Assembly (NCBI GenBank): GCA_016192065.1
Contig: JACPUX010000052.1
Location: 1-64,000, forward strand
DNA: 64,000 nt
Direction of reading: 5' to 3'
DNA from: Betaproteobacteria bacterium
GTDB taxonomy: Bacteria; Pseudomonadota; Gammaproteobacteria; Burkholderiales; Casimicrobiaceae
Made by a program: the position numbers and the translations under genes. The notes beneath the pieces were generated by a model. It had not been told where the DNA came from. It saw only the letters and a program-made list of their open reading frames with translations, and did not search any database. Shown piece by piece: positions 8,673-17,039 of this stretch. The number at the start of each line of letters is the position of its first letter. Position 1 is the stretch's first letter.

Positions 8673-10064
8673 TCACCAAACGAAAAGGACCAGACTCCAA
8701 AGCGCGGTCATCAAGAGGATGGGCATAAGGAGGGCTGCCAAAGCCAGCGCTTGTCTCGTCCGACTGGCCGCGGCGGTGCGAAGCAGAGCCAAGCTGAGCC
8801 AAAGCGAGGCAAGGCCGCCAAGACTCAGCAAGGCGATACGAAACGCGGGCAGCCACCCCAACCACAGGTGCTCGGCTTTGAGATGAGTCACCGTGAGCAT
8901 GGATAGACCCAGGATGACGCTGGTGGCGGCCAAGGGCGTGAGCGCAAGTGTGAGCCGCTGCCAGGTCAAACTGGCGGTGTTTACCAGGCGCGCCGCCAGC
9001 CATGGCCCCAGGCCCAAAACGGCGCCCAGGGCAAAGCCGCCGCCCAAGAGATAGGCGATGATCAGCCCACCGTCAAGCCAAGTGAAAAGGTCGTTGGCTT
9101 GCGGGTAGTGGGTCAAGAGCCACCATGGAGCGTTGCTCTGCAGAAGGGCAAAAACTTCGCGCTCGACCAGCCACTCGGCCAGCGCGAGTTTGAGATCGCG
9201 AAACCAGGGGCTCACCGTCCATTGAAAGGCCGCGGTGGCAACACCCAGCACGCCGAACAAGAGCGTGACGGCCTCGGCGGTGCGCGCGGGCGCATTTCGG
9301 TCCAGCACTTCGGCAAAGGGTGAGCGCGCCGCCAGTTGCACGGCATCGCGCTGACCCGCGCAGCGGCCGCAAGCGTGGCATTCCGAAGCGCTGTGCATAC
9401 GGCGCACATCGACTAGAGGCGCGCAGTTGATGGGAATAACCGGTCCGCGATACTGCGACCAGGCTTCGCGATCAACCCGGTAATGCAGCGGCGCGATCTT
9501 GGCGAGCACCGCAAAAACCCCCGATGCTGGGCAAAGATAGCGGCACCAGATGCGCTTCTCCCGACCGTACAAAAGACCGATGATCACCGCCGCTACAGTG
9601 GAGCCGCCTAGTACCAGAAGCGCGGCTTGCGGATATTCGTACACGCTCACCAATTGCCCGTACACCGTGGTGGCCACGAAAGCGACGAAGGGCCAACCCG
9701 GCCATTTCAACCAACGCGGCAAGGCGCGGCCGCGCCCGCGGGCGCTGGCCCATTCGGATAGAAATCCTTCGGGGCACAGAAGCCCGCACCACATCCGGCC
9801 CAGGAGTACCGTGGCGATCATGACGCCCGGCCACCACAGCCCCCAAAAAACGAACTGCGCGAACAAGCGCAGGTTGTCCCAAAGATGTGCGCTCTGCGCC
9901 GGCAAGGGCAGGAAAGCGGGGACCACGACCAGAAAGGCGTAGATCGCCACGACACTCCACTGCACCCCCCCCAGCAGGCGGCGATGCCGGCGCAAAAAAA
10001 GCCCGAAGGCGGCCAGTCGGCCGCTCTCGGGCGAGGGGGGTAGAGGAAGCGCGAGCTCAGTCAC
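8673..10064 (-). CDS. ftrD: FtrD-like 4Fe-4S polyferredoxin membrane protein
   Basis: A 463-residue NapH/CcoG-like integral membrane ferredoxin. The visible iron-sulfur ligands are CGLLCPEG (C93, C97), CRYLCPAS (C174, C178), C214, and CHACGRC (C229, C232, C235). Several transmembrane helices flank these (near residues 34-55, 70-92, 125-170) and a hydrophobic C-terminal half follows. In Bordetella and Brucella FtrABCD, FtrD is thought to take electrons from the iron transport step. It overlaps ftrC by 8 bases and ends the compact ftr block. The C-terminal multi-helix extension is long and lacks obvious cofactor motifs. Confidence 0.85.
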   Translation of the reverse strand: MTELALPLPPSPESGRLAAFGLFLRRHRRLLGGVQWSVVAIYAFLVVVPAFLPLPAQSAHLWDNLRLFAQFVFWGLWWPGVMIATVLLGRMWCGLLCPEGFLSEWASARGRGRALPRWLKWPGWPFVAFVATTVYGQLVSVYEYPQAALLVLGGSTVAAVIIGLLYGREKRIWCRYLCPASGVFAVLAKIAPLHYRVDREAWSQYRGPVIPINCAPLVDVRRMHSASECHACGRCAGQRDAVQLAARSPFAEVLDRNAPARTAEAVTLLFGVLGVATAAFQWTVSPWFRDLKLALAEWLVEREVFALLQSNAPWWLLTHYPQANDLFTWLDGGLIIAYLLGGGFALGAVLGLGPWLAARLVNTASLTWQRLTLALTPLAATSVILGLSMLTVTHLKAEHLWLGWLPAFRIALLSLGGLASLWLSLALLRTAAASRTRQALALAALLMPILLMTALWSLVLFVW

Positions 10065-10860
10065 TTTGGCGGCGTCGATAAAGTGCCAGCACCAGGAGCC
10101 AATAGGCGCTCCAGATGAGCAAGGTGGTCAGCGCCGGGCGGGCACGGTAGCCGGAGAAGTCGGCGAGGAGTTTGCCTAAGGTCGTGCCATCATCCAGCAA
10201 GGAACGGGCGTCCCAGATCGGATCCACCAGCGCGGGCAGCCAATCGGCGCCGATCATGCGGTCCACTGCGGCGACCAGCAAAGACGAAGCCAGCACCAGG
10301 AGCAGCACCGAGGACAGCCGCAGCAGCACAGGCAACCGCAATCGGGTGAGGCTTTTCGATGCGAGCCAGGCGGTCGCCAGCGCTGCGAGCAAGCCCGCCA
10401 ATGCGCCCAAGGCCAGTGCTTGGATTGCGCCGCTTTGCGCCAGGCCGTAAAGAAAGATCACCGTCTCCGCGCCTTCGCGGGCCACCGCCAGCGCCGCGAC
10501 CGCGGCGATGCCCAGCGTGCCGGCACGCTCCTGGGCCCGGCTCAATTCACCCTGCAAACGGCTGCGAAACTCGCGGCCGTGGTGGTGCATCCACAACACC
10601 ATCTGGGTGATGAGGGCTGCGGCGAGTAGCAGCGCCACGGTCTGGAACGCTTCCAGCGCTTGGCCGGTGAGCTCGTCTTGCACCGAGACCAGCGCCCAGC
10701 CGAGCAAGAAGGCTAACGCCACACCTGCGGCCAGGCCCAAGTAGAGCGCGCGACGGCCTTTGCCGCTGCGGTCGTTCACCTTGAGCCAGGCGAACAGGAT
10801 GCCGGCGATCAGCAGCGCTTCGAGGCTTTCGCGCCAGACCACAAAAAACGCGTTACCCAT
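10057..10860 (-). CDS. ftrC: FTR1-family iron permease (FtrC)
   Basis: A 267-residue inner-membrane iron permease. Both REXXE motifs that define FTR1/EfeU proteins are present: RESLE at R10-E14 in the first helix and REGAE at R128-E132. A histidine-rich MHHHGREF loop lies at residues 91-98. Seven hydrophobic segments can be seen. It imports iron delivered by periplasmic partners; here those are FtrA and FtrB, encoded just upstream. The start ATG at 10860 follows ftrB by 10 bases, and the end overlaps ftrD. Confidence 0.92.
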   Translation of the reverse strand: MGNAFFVVWRESLEALLIAGILFAWLKVNDRSGKGRRALYLGLAAGVALAFLLGWALVSVQDELTGQALEAFQTVALLLAAALITQMVLWMHHHGREFRSRLQGELSRAQERAGTLGIAAVAALAVAREGAETVIFLYGLAQSGAIQALALGALAGLLAALATAWLASKSLTRLRLPVLLRLSSVLLLVLASSLLVAAVDRMIGADWLPALVDPIWDARSLLDDGTTLGKLLADFSGYRARPALTTLLIWSAYWLLVLALYRRRQSD

Positions 10861-10870
10861 GGGCGCAGCC

Positions 10871-11209
10871 TCATTTGGCGACGATCCGACCCTGCGCCGT
10901 GGCAGGGTGGAATTCGTCGAAGAAGTTATAGCTACCGGGTTGCAAGGGCGCGAAGACCAGGGTGCGCGTGACCCCCGGCGCGAGCACCGATTCTTTGCGC
11001 AACTCGAGGCTTTCGAATTCGGCGGCGCTTTTGCCCTGGTTGCGAATCTCCAGGCGAAACTTCGTTTTGGCCGGCACCTCGATGACTTCCGGTTGCAGGC
11101 GGCCGTCGAACATCACCAGCACAAAAGTGGGCGGCTCCGCGGCCCGTGCCGCAAAAGACAGAAGCAGGCCCAGGGCGAGGCGTAGTGCGGTACGTAGGGT
11201 CCAGGCCAT
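10871..11209 (-). CDS. ftrB: Periplasmic cupredoxin-like protein FtrB
   Basis: A 112-residue exported protein with a signal peptide (LALGLLLSFAARAAE) and one cupredoxin-like domain. The segment AEFESLELRKESVLAPG and the closing FFDEFHPATAQGRI match the EfeO-cupredoxin/FtrB family, which oxidises or hands over ferrous iron to the FTR1 permease. The usual type-1 copper cysteine is absent; glutamates and the histidine of EFHP remain as likely metal ligands. I chose the ATG at 11209 because the signal peptide starts there; it falls 5 bases after the porin stop. Confidence 0.85.
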   Translation of the reverse strand: MAWTLRTALRLALGLLLSFAARAAEPPTFVLVMFDGRLQPEVIEVPAKTKFRLEIRNQGKSAAEFESLELRKESVLAPGVTRTLVFAPLQPGSYNFFDEFHPATAQGRIVAK

Positions 11210-11214
11210 ATCGA

Positions 11215-12681
11215 TCAATAGCTCAGACTGGCGCGCAGACCGAAGACTTTCACGTCCTTGGCCTCTGGGTTGGCGCCACCGCGGCGTATCCATTGCAAGT
11301 CGGGGCTGATCTCGAACTGCGGTGTCAGGCGATAGCGGTAATAAAGCTCGGCCACACGTTCCGCTCCGGCGGGTGCGAAAGCAAAGTCCAGCACGCCGTC
11401 GCCATCGAGGTCGCCGCCGCTGCCCAGTTCCCGGTAAGCGCTACTCGCCTTGAGCCAGGCCCAGCCCAGCCCCAAGGCATCGGCGCCGCGTCCCCAGGAG
11501 GAGCCGTTGAATTCCGCGCCGGCCGCCAAGGCTTGGCGGAAGGGCAAATCGCCTTTGAGCAAATGGCCGTAGCGCGCAAACAGCGTGATGCCTTCATCGA
11601 CCCGCTGATCGATCGAAACCCCCCAGCCGCTGTGGCGCTCGGTGCCCGTGCCGTCGAGCCGGGCCGCGCGGTCGCGGCTCCAGGCGTACGCACGGTAGTT
11701 GCCGCCCAGACCGCCGAAGAGTCGCAAGTGTTTTTCCGCTTGCAGCATCAGCAAAGGCGCCGAAAGGCTGCGCTGGTAATTCGAGCCTTCGTCGCCAGCG
11801 CCGAACACGCCCAGCGTCACCCGCCAGGGCTCGGTCTTGTTGGTCTCGTTGAGGTAAGAGGCGATAAATCCGGGCTGAAAACCGTTGGCATCGACACCCA
11901 CTTCGCCGCCGGCATCCAAGAGCGGGTTGTGGACGAATACCGAGTTGAGAAACTGTGTGGCTTCGTCGGCGGCGGCATCGTTCTGGTCGAAAAAGCCGAA
12001 GATATCCATCTTGCCAAAGGTCAGTTCGAGCTTTTCTTTTGAATACTGCTTGAAGCCGCCGAACGGCAGCGGAATGGCGGCTTGATACCAGGCCTGGCCC
12101 AGCACCGCCACCGAATCGTCGGGCGAGGCGCCGCTGGCGCGGAAGGCCACGGCATTGGGGGCGCTGGCGAAGTGGGTGAGGTTGCCCAAGCTGGTGTTGA
12201 GGCCCAGTCCTTGGCCAATGCGCACGTGGCCGAAGAGTTTGTGCTCGACGCCACCCCATTGTTCGAGCGGCAGCTCCACGGTGACGTCGGCGCGGTAGTT
12301 GAGCTGACTCCCGCCTTGGGCGCCTTCCGGCAGGCCGGAAACGCCCTGCGCCACGGTGACGAGACTGGCGCCTACAGCGACGCCATCGAGCTTCTCGGCG
12401 AGCTTGGCGGGCTTTTTCATGTCCAGCACGTCTTTTTCCACCGCCTTCAGGCGCGCGGTGATTTCCGGCTCGTATTGCGAAATGCGCTCGCTTTCCAGGC
12501 CTTTGCCCATGGCCTCGCGTTCGCCCTTGAGCGTCTTCACTTCCTTTTCGAGTTCGGCATTGCGCGCTTCCAGGCGATCGAGGCGCTGCAAAAGCTGCTG
12601 CAAGAGCGCGTCGTCCTTGGCGCTGGCCTGGAAGCTCATGCCCAGGGCCAGCAAGGCCGCGGCGAGGGGGAGACGACGCAT
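11215..12681 (-). CDS. OprB-like outer-membrane porin inside the ftr operon
   Basis: A 488-residue exported protein. After a signal peptide (LAAALLALGMSFQASAKDD) there is a coiled-coil of about 40 residues (LLQQLLQRLDRLEARNAELE), as in porins anchored to peptidoglycan. A long beta-rich domain resembling the carbohydrate-selective OprB family follows, ending GLRASLSY. A calcium-loop-like DLDGDGVLDF occurs late in the barrel. The ATG at 12681 comes one base after the ftrA stop, so it is part of the operon, between ftrA and ftrB. A porin for small iron complexes or for the Ftr substrates is plausible; the substrate is inferred only from position. Confidence 0.8.
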   Translation of the reverse strand: MRRLPLAAALLALGMSFQASAKDDALLQQLLQRLDRLEARNAELEKEVKTLKGEREAMGKGLESERISQYEPEITARLKAVEKDVLDMKKPAKLAEKLDGVAVGASLVTVAQGVSGLPEGAQGGSQLNYRADVTVELPLEQWGGVEHKLFGHVRIGQGLGLNTSLGNLTHFASAPNAVAFRASGASPDDSVAVLGQAWYQAAIPLPFGGFKQYSKEKLELTFGKMDIFGFFDQNDAAADEATQFLNSVFVHNPLLDAGGEVGVDANGFQPGFIASYLNETNKTEPWRVTLGVFGAGDEGSNYQRSLSAPLLMLQAEKHLRLFGGLGGNYRAYAWSRDRAARLDGTGTERHSGWGVSIDQRVDEGITLFARYGHLLKGDLPFRQALAAGAEFNGSSWGRGADALGLGWAWLKASSAYRELGSGGDLDGDGVLDFAFAPAGAERVAELYYRYRLTPQFEISPDLQWIRRGGANPEAKDVKVFGLRASLSY

Positions 12682-12682
12682 C

Positions 12683-13228
12683 TCAGTACCCGCCCTTCTT
12701 GCCGATGCCGACATAGGTGAACTCGTACTCGACCTCGAAGGGCTTGAACCAGGGGCGGACACCGGTGGAACGGTCGGTATGCCGGCCGAAGTGGGCGTGT
12801 TTGTTTTCCGAGGGCGGCAGGATGCTGTATTTCACCTTGTATTTGCCTGGCCCGGAAAGCTTGATGTTGTCGCCGTAATGCGGCCCATCGTTGGCCACCA
12901 TGGGCATGAATTCACCGGCTACTTTGAAGTCGCCGCCGATCTTGCTGACCTCGTACTTGACCACGAGATAAGGAATCCACGCGCCTTCCTCGAACCCATT
13001 GGGGTTATTGGAGAGGGCGTGGATGTCGGCTTCGATGTGCACGTCCGACTCGGCCGCTTTTCGCATCATGCCGTCGGGTTCCATTTCTACCGGCTGCAAA
13101 TACACCGCGGCGATTTCCATGCCGGCGCGGTGTTGCGGCACGCCGATGGGGTATTCGAGGGCCAGGGCCGGGCCGGCGAGCAGGGCGCCTAGGGCCAGGG
13201 CGCAAAGGAGTTTTTTTGGTGTGGACAT
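12683..13228 (-). CDS. ftrA: P19/FtrA periplasmic iron-binding protein
   Basis: A 181-residue secreted protein of the P19/Tp34 family. A signal peptide (LLCALALGALLAGPALA) precedes EYPIGVPQHRAGMEIAAVY, where the MEIAAVYLQPVEM stretch is highly characteristic. HIEADIH at about residues 64-70 and DGPHYGDNI at 115-122 carry the expected metal-binding histidines. P19 proteins bind iron and copper and work with FTR1-type permeases. The start at 13228 is fixed by the signal peptide. It is the first strongly recognisable gene of the Fur-like-box-controlled operon; the next gene starts one base after its stop. Confidence 0.92.
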   Translation of the reverse strand: MSTPKKLLCALALGALLAGPALALEYPIGVPQHRAGMEIAAVYLQPVEMEPDGMMRKAAESDVHIEADIHALSNNPNGFEEGAWIPYLVVKYEVSKIGGDFKVAGEFMPMVANDGPHYGDNIKLSGPGKYKVKYSILPPSENKHAHFGRHTDRSTGVRPWFKPFEVEYEFTYVGIGKKGGY

Positions 13229-13260
13229 TGGTTTTCTCGGATGTGGATGGGTTTTTCGAG

Positions 13261-13452
13261 TCAAGACAACATTTCCGGCAAAGGGCGGGCATAGGCGATA
13301 CGCATCGCGCCTGTGCCCACGGTTTGCCAAAGCAGCCTGGGTGGTGGGCCGGCGAGCCAGAAGTCTGCGGGCAAGGACCGGATTTCTGGCTCGGCAGGCT
13401 GCCCTGGATTGGCGGTAGCCGGGGCTGGTCGGGTTGCTTTCGGCGTCGGCAT
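13261..13452 (-). CDS. Small ORF of 63 codons, first in the ftr operon
   Basis: An unrecognised 63-residue protein, MPTPKATRPAPATANPG followed by a C-terminal half containing LPADFWLAGPPPRLLWQTV and ending PLPEMLS. A strong AGGAAAGGAG lies 7 bases before the ATG. The gene sits just downstream of the promoter with the Fur-like box and 32 bases before ftrA. Position recalls hemP-type leader genes, but the HemP motif is absent. The first 25 residues are proline/alanine-rich and probably unstructured. It could be a real small iron-regulated protein or a leader peptide. Confidence 0.5.
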   Translation of the reverse strand: MPTPKATRPAPATANPGQPAEPEIRSLPADFWLAGPPPRLLWQTVGTGAMRIAYARPLPEMLS

Positions 13453-13503
13453 GGCGCGCTCCTTTCCTCGTCTGCGGGAACTTCTTGTGCCAAGACAGCG
13501 CGA

Positions 13504-13532
13504 ATCGTAATGCGAACGGTTCGCATTTGCAA
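13504..13532 (-). promoter_or_regulatory. Sigma70-type promoter with Fur-box-like palindrome (ftr operon)
   Basis: On the minus strand TTGCAA (13532-13527) and TACGAT (13509-13504) are separated by exactly 17 bases. The spacer is filled by AATGCGAACGGTTCGCATT at 13509-13527, a perfect 9-1-9 palindrome with the size and the AATG/CATT ends of Fur boxes in related bacteria. Binding there would block RNA polymerase. The predicted start of transcription is about 45 bases before the 63-codon ORF. Confidence 0.7.
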
Positions 13533-13722
13533 TAGGCAAATGAGTTATTTTTTTGAGCGAGCAGGGAAGTTTGGCCCTGCGCGGCACGGCTATTCGCTCC
13601 GCCCTCAGAGCGAAACCAGCGCCGCAGTTGGAACGGGCATGCCCGCGAAGGGTCTGGAACGAACCGAAGCTTGGGACGTTGGGCTGTGCCGTATCGCGGC
13701 TAAAGCTGCACCGACCTGCCGC

Positions 13723-13926
13723 TCAAGCGTAGGTGTCGATGCGTGCGCCCAGGCTGCTGGTCACCGCGGCCGGGCCGGTCGCCTCCAGCGCTTGCAACAT
13801 GATCGCGGCGCTGTTCTTCTCGATGTCCAGGGCCTTCTTGAGCACGGCAATGCCGATCGCCTGCTCGTTGCGAATGTTCGCGAGCTGGGTGGCAAGAGCG
13901 GCTATGCTGGAGACATCGGTTCCCAT
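13723..13926 (-). CDS. YjfB-like small motility-associated protein
   Basis: A 67-residue protein, MGTDVSSIAALATQLANI, then EQAIGIAVLKKALDIEKNSA and ending GARIDTYA. The helical layout and the conserved VLKKALDIEK block match the YjfB family (putative motility protein). No flagellar genes are nearby. An AAGGG ribosome-binding site precedes the ATG. Function is unknown. The stretch between this gene and the 63-codon ORF (13453-13722) holds the promoter described above and otherwise nothing I can identify. Confidence 0.7.
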   Translation of the reverse strand: MGTDVSSIAALATQLANIRNEQAIGIAVLKKALDIEKNSAAIMLQALEATGPAAVTSSLGARIDTYA

Positions 13927-13969
13927 CAGCCCTTAACGGCCGATTCGGGCGACGCTTGAGGGCGATCTG

Positions 13970-14824
13970 CTACTTGAACACCACCGTTTTGTGGCCATGC
14001 ACCAGGACGCGGTCTTCGATATGGTAGCGCACGCCCCGGGCCAGTACCGAGCGCTCCACTTCCTTGCCGTATCGCACCACATCCTCCACATGGTCGCTGT
14101 GATCGATGCGGACGACGTCCTGCTCGATGATCGGGCCGGCGTCGAGTTCGCTGGTGACGTAGTGGCAGGTGGCGCCGATCAGCTTGACACCACGCTCGTA
14201 AGCCTGATGGTAGGGCCGGGCGCCGGCGAAGGAGGGCAGAAAACTGTGGTGGATGTTGATGATGCGATTGGGATAGGCCTCGCATAGTTCCGGCGGCAGG
14301 ATCTGCATGAATCGCGCCAGTACCATCAGGTCGCCGCGGTGGGCCTCGAAAATGCGGCGGACTTCGCGAAAGCCCTCGGCCTTGTCGTCCGCCGTCATCG
14401 CCACATGATGAAAGGGAATGCCGTGCCATTCGACAAACCCCTGCAGATCGAGGTGATTGGAAATCACGCAAGGAATGTCGAACTTGAGATCCTTGGCGCG
14501 CCAGCGGTACAGAAGGTCGTTGAGGCAATGGTCGTGCTTGCTCACCAGAATGACCATGCGTTTGGGTACCGCCGAATCGGTGATGCCCCAGTCCATGTGG
14601 TATTCCGCGGCGAGCGGGGCGAAGCGCACGCGCAATTCGTCGAGGCCAAACGGCAGTGAGGCGGCGTCGATTTCTTGGCGCATGAAGAACACACCGTCGG
14701 CTTGGTGGTAATTCGCTTCGGCGATCGATCCGCCATGGCTGGCGATGAATCCCGCTACGGCGGCGATGATGCCCGGGCGGTCCGGGCAGGTGATGTTGAG
14801 CGTGAGGAAGCGTTCAGGTCGCAT
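13970..14824 (-). CDS. purU: Formyltetrahydrofolate deformylase
   Basis: A 284-residue enzyme that hydrolyses 10-formyltetrahydrofolate to tetrahydrofolate and formate. An N-terminal ACT-type domain (LTLNITCPDRPGIIAAVAGF) is followed by the formyl-transferase fold with the catalytic set: asparagine and histidine in RIINIHHSFLPSF and aspartate in ELDAGPIIEQD. The ATG at 14824 begins directly before the ACT domain. A TACAAT -10-like hexamer lies on the minus strand at 14857-14852, about 28 bases upstream, so the leader is short. It is divergent from ald. Confidence 0.95.
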   Translation of the reverse strand: MRPERFLTLNITCPDRPGIIAAVAGFIASHGGSIAEANYHQADGVFFMRQEIDAASLPFGLDELRVRFAPLAAEYHMDWGITDSAVPKRMVILVSKHDHCLNDLLYRWRAKDLKFDIPCVISNHLDLQGFVEWHGIPFHHVAMTADDKAEGFREVRRIFEAHRGDLMVLARFMQILPPELCEAYPNRIINIHHSFLPSFAGARPYHQAYERGVKLIGATCHYVTSELDAGPIIEQDVVRIDHSDHVEDVVRYGKEVERSVLARGVRYHIEDRVLVHGHKTVVFK

Positions 14825-15044
14825 GGCGTATGGGGTTTGGGCAAGCGCAATATTGTAGCGCGTGAACCGCGCTTTTCGCGGCGATGTCGCAAGTGCCGTG
14901 GAGTATGGCGCCCGAAGCATATACAAAGGCCTGGGCCGGGTTTAAGCTTGCCCCCTTTTCCGCCCGGTGGAACGTGGGCGCCCGACCGGTGCGCGCCTTT
15001 CGCCCGGCCGCCGGAGCCGTCCAAGAGATGTGTATGGAGGAGCG

Positions 15045-16163
15045 ATGCTGATCGGTGTACCCAAGGAGATCAAGAACCATGAATACCGCGTCGGGCTGAC
15101 GCCGGCTTCGGTGCGCGAGGTCGTCCAGCACGGTCACCAAGTGCTGGTGGAAGCCAAGGCCGGAGCCGGCATCGGCGCCAGCGACGAGGAATACCGCAAG
15201 GCCGGCGCAAGGGTGCAGGACAGCGCCGCCGAAGTGTTCGCGCAAGCCGCTATGATCGTCAAGGTGAAAGAGCCCCAAGCCGAGGAAAGACGCCGTCTGC
15301 GCCCCGGTCAGGTGCTGTTCACCTACTTGCATTTGGCGCCTGACGCGGCGCAAACGCAGGAACTCGTCGCCAGCGGCGCGACCTGCATCGCCTACGAAAC
15401 CGTGACCTCCTCGGCGGGCGGCTTGCCGCTTCTGGCGCCGATGTCCGAGGTGGCGGGGCGCATGTCCATCCAGGCCGCGGCGCGCTGCCTGGAGCGCGAA
15501 GCCGGGGGCATGGGCGTACTGCTGGGCGGCGTGCCCGGTGTGGACAACGCCAAGGTAGTGATCCTGGGCGGCGGGGTGGTCGGTGCCAATGCCACGCTGA
15601 TGGCCGTGGGCCTGGGCGCCGAGGTGGTGGTGATCGACCGCTCGGTTGATGTCCTGCGCGCCTTGGTGCGGCAGTTCGGCACCCGCATCCGTACTCTAGC
15701 CTCCAATGCCGCCGCCATCGAAGCGGAAGTCACCAGCGCCGCGGCGGTGATCGGCGGCGTACTGATCCCTGGCGCGGCCGCGCCCAAGCTGGTGAGCCGA
15801 GCCATGGTGCAGGCGATGCGCCCCGGCGCGGTGGTGGTGGACGTGGCCATCGACCAGGGCGGCTGTTTCGAGACCGCGCACGCCACCACCCATGCCGCGC
15901 CGACCTACTTGGTCGATGGCGTGGTGCATTACTGTGTCGCCAACATGCCCGGCGCGGTGCCGCGCACCTCGACCTACGCGCTCAATAACGCCACCCTTCC
16001 CTTTGTGCTGGCGCTGGCCGACAAGGGTTGGCGCAAGGCGCTGATCGACGACCGGCACCTGGCCAACGGTCTGAATGTTCATGCCGGCCAGGTGACTTGC
16101 GCCGGGGTCGCCGAGGCGCTGGGCTATGCCTTCGTCGATCCGCGCACGGTGCTGGGCGGTTAG
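15045..16163 (+). CDS. ald: Alanine dehydrogenase
   Basis: A 372-residue NAD-dependent L-alanine dehydrogenase (alanine to pyruvate and ammonia). The N-terminus [20 protein letters not shown] is diagnostic. The substrate lysine (K74 in VKVKEP) and catalytic histidine (H96 in YLHLAP) are present, as is the Rossmann motif GGGVVG at residues 175-180. The C-terminus keeps [27 protein letters not shown] ribosome-binding site precedes the ATG. It stands alone between divergent purU and a convergent dehalogenase-like gene. Confidence 0.96.
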   Translation: MLIGVPKEIKNHEYRVGLTPASVREVVQHGHQVLVEAKAGAGIGASDEEYRKAGARVQDSAAEVFAQAAMIVKVKEPQAEERRRLRPGQVLFTYLHLAPDAAQTQELVASGATCIAYETVTSSAGGLPLLAPMSEVAGRMSIQAAARCLEREAGGMGVLLGGVPGVDNAKVVILGGGVVGANATLMAVGLGAEVVVIDRSVDVLRALVRQFGTRIRTLASNAAAIEAEVTSAAAVIGGVLIPGAAAPKLVSRAMVQAMRPGAVVVDVAIDQGGCFETAHATTHAAPTYLVDGVVHYCVANMPGAVPRTSTYALNNATLPFVLALADKGWRKALIDDRHLANGLNVHAGQVTCAGVAEALGYAFVDPRTVLGG

Positions 16164-16233
16164 GGCGGCGTTGATCAAACCGGCGACACCGGCGAAGGCC
16201 GCGGTGACGAGTCTGATCGATACCTCCGTGGCG

Positions 16234-16920
16234 TTAATTGGCTGGCAGCAGCGGGGGCAGACCGGCGAGATCGGCGACGATGGCATCGGGCACCGCGCCG
16301 AGTTGTTCCAGCGGGGCACCGGCGCGGTTGACCCAGACGGTCGCGAACCCGAAGCTCTTGGCGCCGGCCGCGTCCCAACCGTTGGCGGAGACGAACAGGA
16401 TTTCATCGGCGGGGCAGCGGTAGTGCTCGGTCGCCAGACCATAAACGCGCGGGTCGGGTTTGTAGATACCCACAGCTTCGACACTCAAAATGGCGTCAAG
16501 GTATTGAGCGAGCCCGGAATACGCCGCCAGCGGCTCGAGCATGGCGCGCGTGCCGTTGGACAGGATGGCTCTGGGGCGCGCGGCAAGTGCTGCCAGCGCG
16601 GCCGGCACTTCGGGGTAGGGTGCGAGCTTCAGATACGCATCGAGGAGGCGCGTGGCCGCTTCCGGCGCGAGTTCCAGGCCGCGGGCCTCGGCCGCCCAAT
16701 ACAGCGCGGCGCGGGTGAGCTGCGCGAAATCCTGGTAGCGGCCCATGAGGCTCCTGAGCCAGGTGTACTGAAGCTGCTTCTCGCGCCAGCTAAGCGACAG
16801 CGCCTGGCCTTGGCCGGGAAAAAGCGCGTCGCACCTGGCCACCACCGAGTGCACGTCGAAAAGCGTGCCGTAGGCGTCGAAAACGATCGCGGTGATCGGT
16901 TTGGGCAAGGGCATGGGCAC
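16234..16920 (-). CDS. Haloacid dehalogenase, type II (HAD superfamily)
   Basis: A 228-residue HAD hydrolase of the L-2-haloacid dehalogenase group. Motif I is FDAYGTLFD with the nucleophile D15; motif II is LSNGTR; the motif III lysine is in IYKPDPRVY; and motif IV is [16 protein letters not shown] with the aspartate. The cap domain includes [21 protein letters not shown], typical of true haloacid dehalogenases. It may act on 2-haloacids or a related phosphate substrate; sequence alone does not decide. It faces ald and is divergent from hutU. Confidence 0.85.
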   Translation of the reverse strand: MPMPLPKPITAIVFDAYGTLFDVHSVVARCDALFPGQGQALSLSWREKQLQYTWLRSLMGRYQDFAQLTRAALYWAAEARGLELAPEAATRLLDAYLKLAPYPEVPAALAALAARPRAILSNGTRAMLEPLAAYSGLAQYLDAILSVEAVGIYKPDPRVYGLATEHYRCPADEILFVSANGWDAAGAKSFGFATVWVNRAGAPLEQLGAVPDAIVADLAGLPPLLPAN

Positions 16921-17039
16921 AATCTAGGACAGTGCTTGGGCGCTGTCAATCAATCGTCCCCGTGGCGTTGAAGGCTCTGGTTTTTGGCGTTCGCGGATGG
17001 ACGACAGACCAGCGACCTCTGAGTGAGCAGGAGCAGATC

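Noticed and set aside
13261-13452. HemP hemin-uptake gene
   Set aside because: Position and size fit, but the conserved HemP C-terminal motif is absent, so no such name is given.
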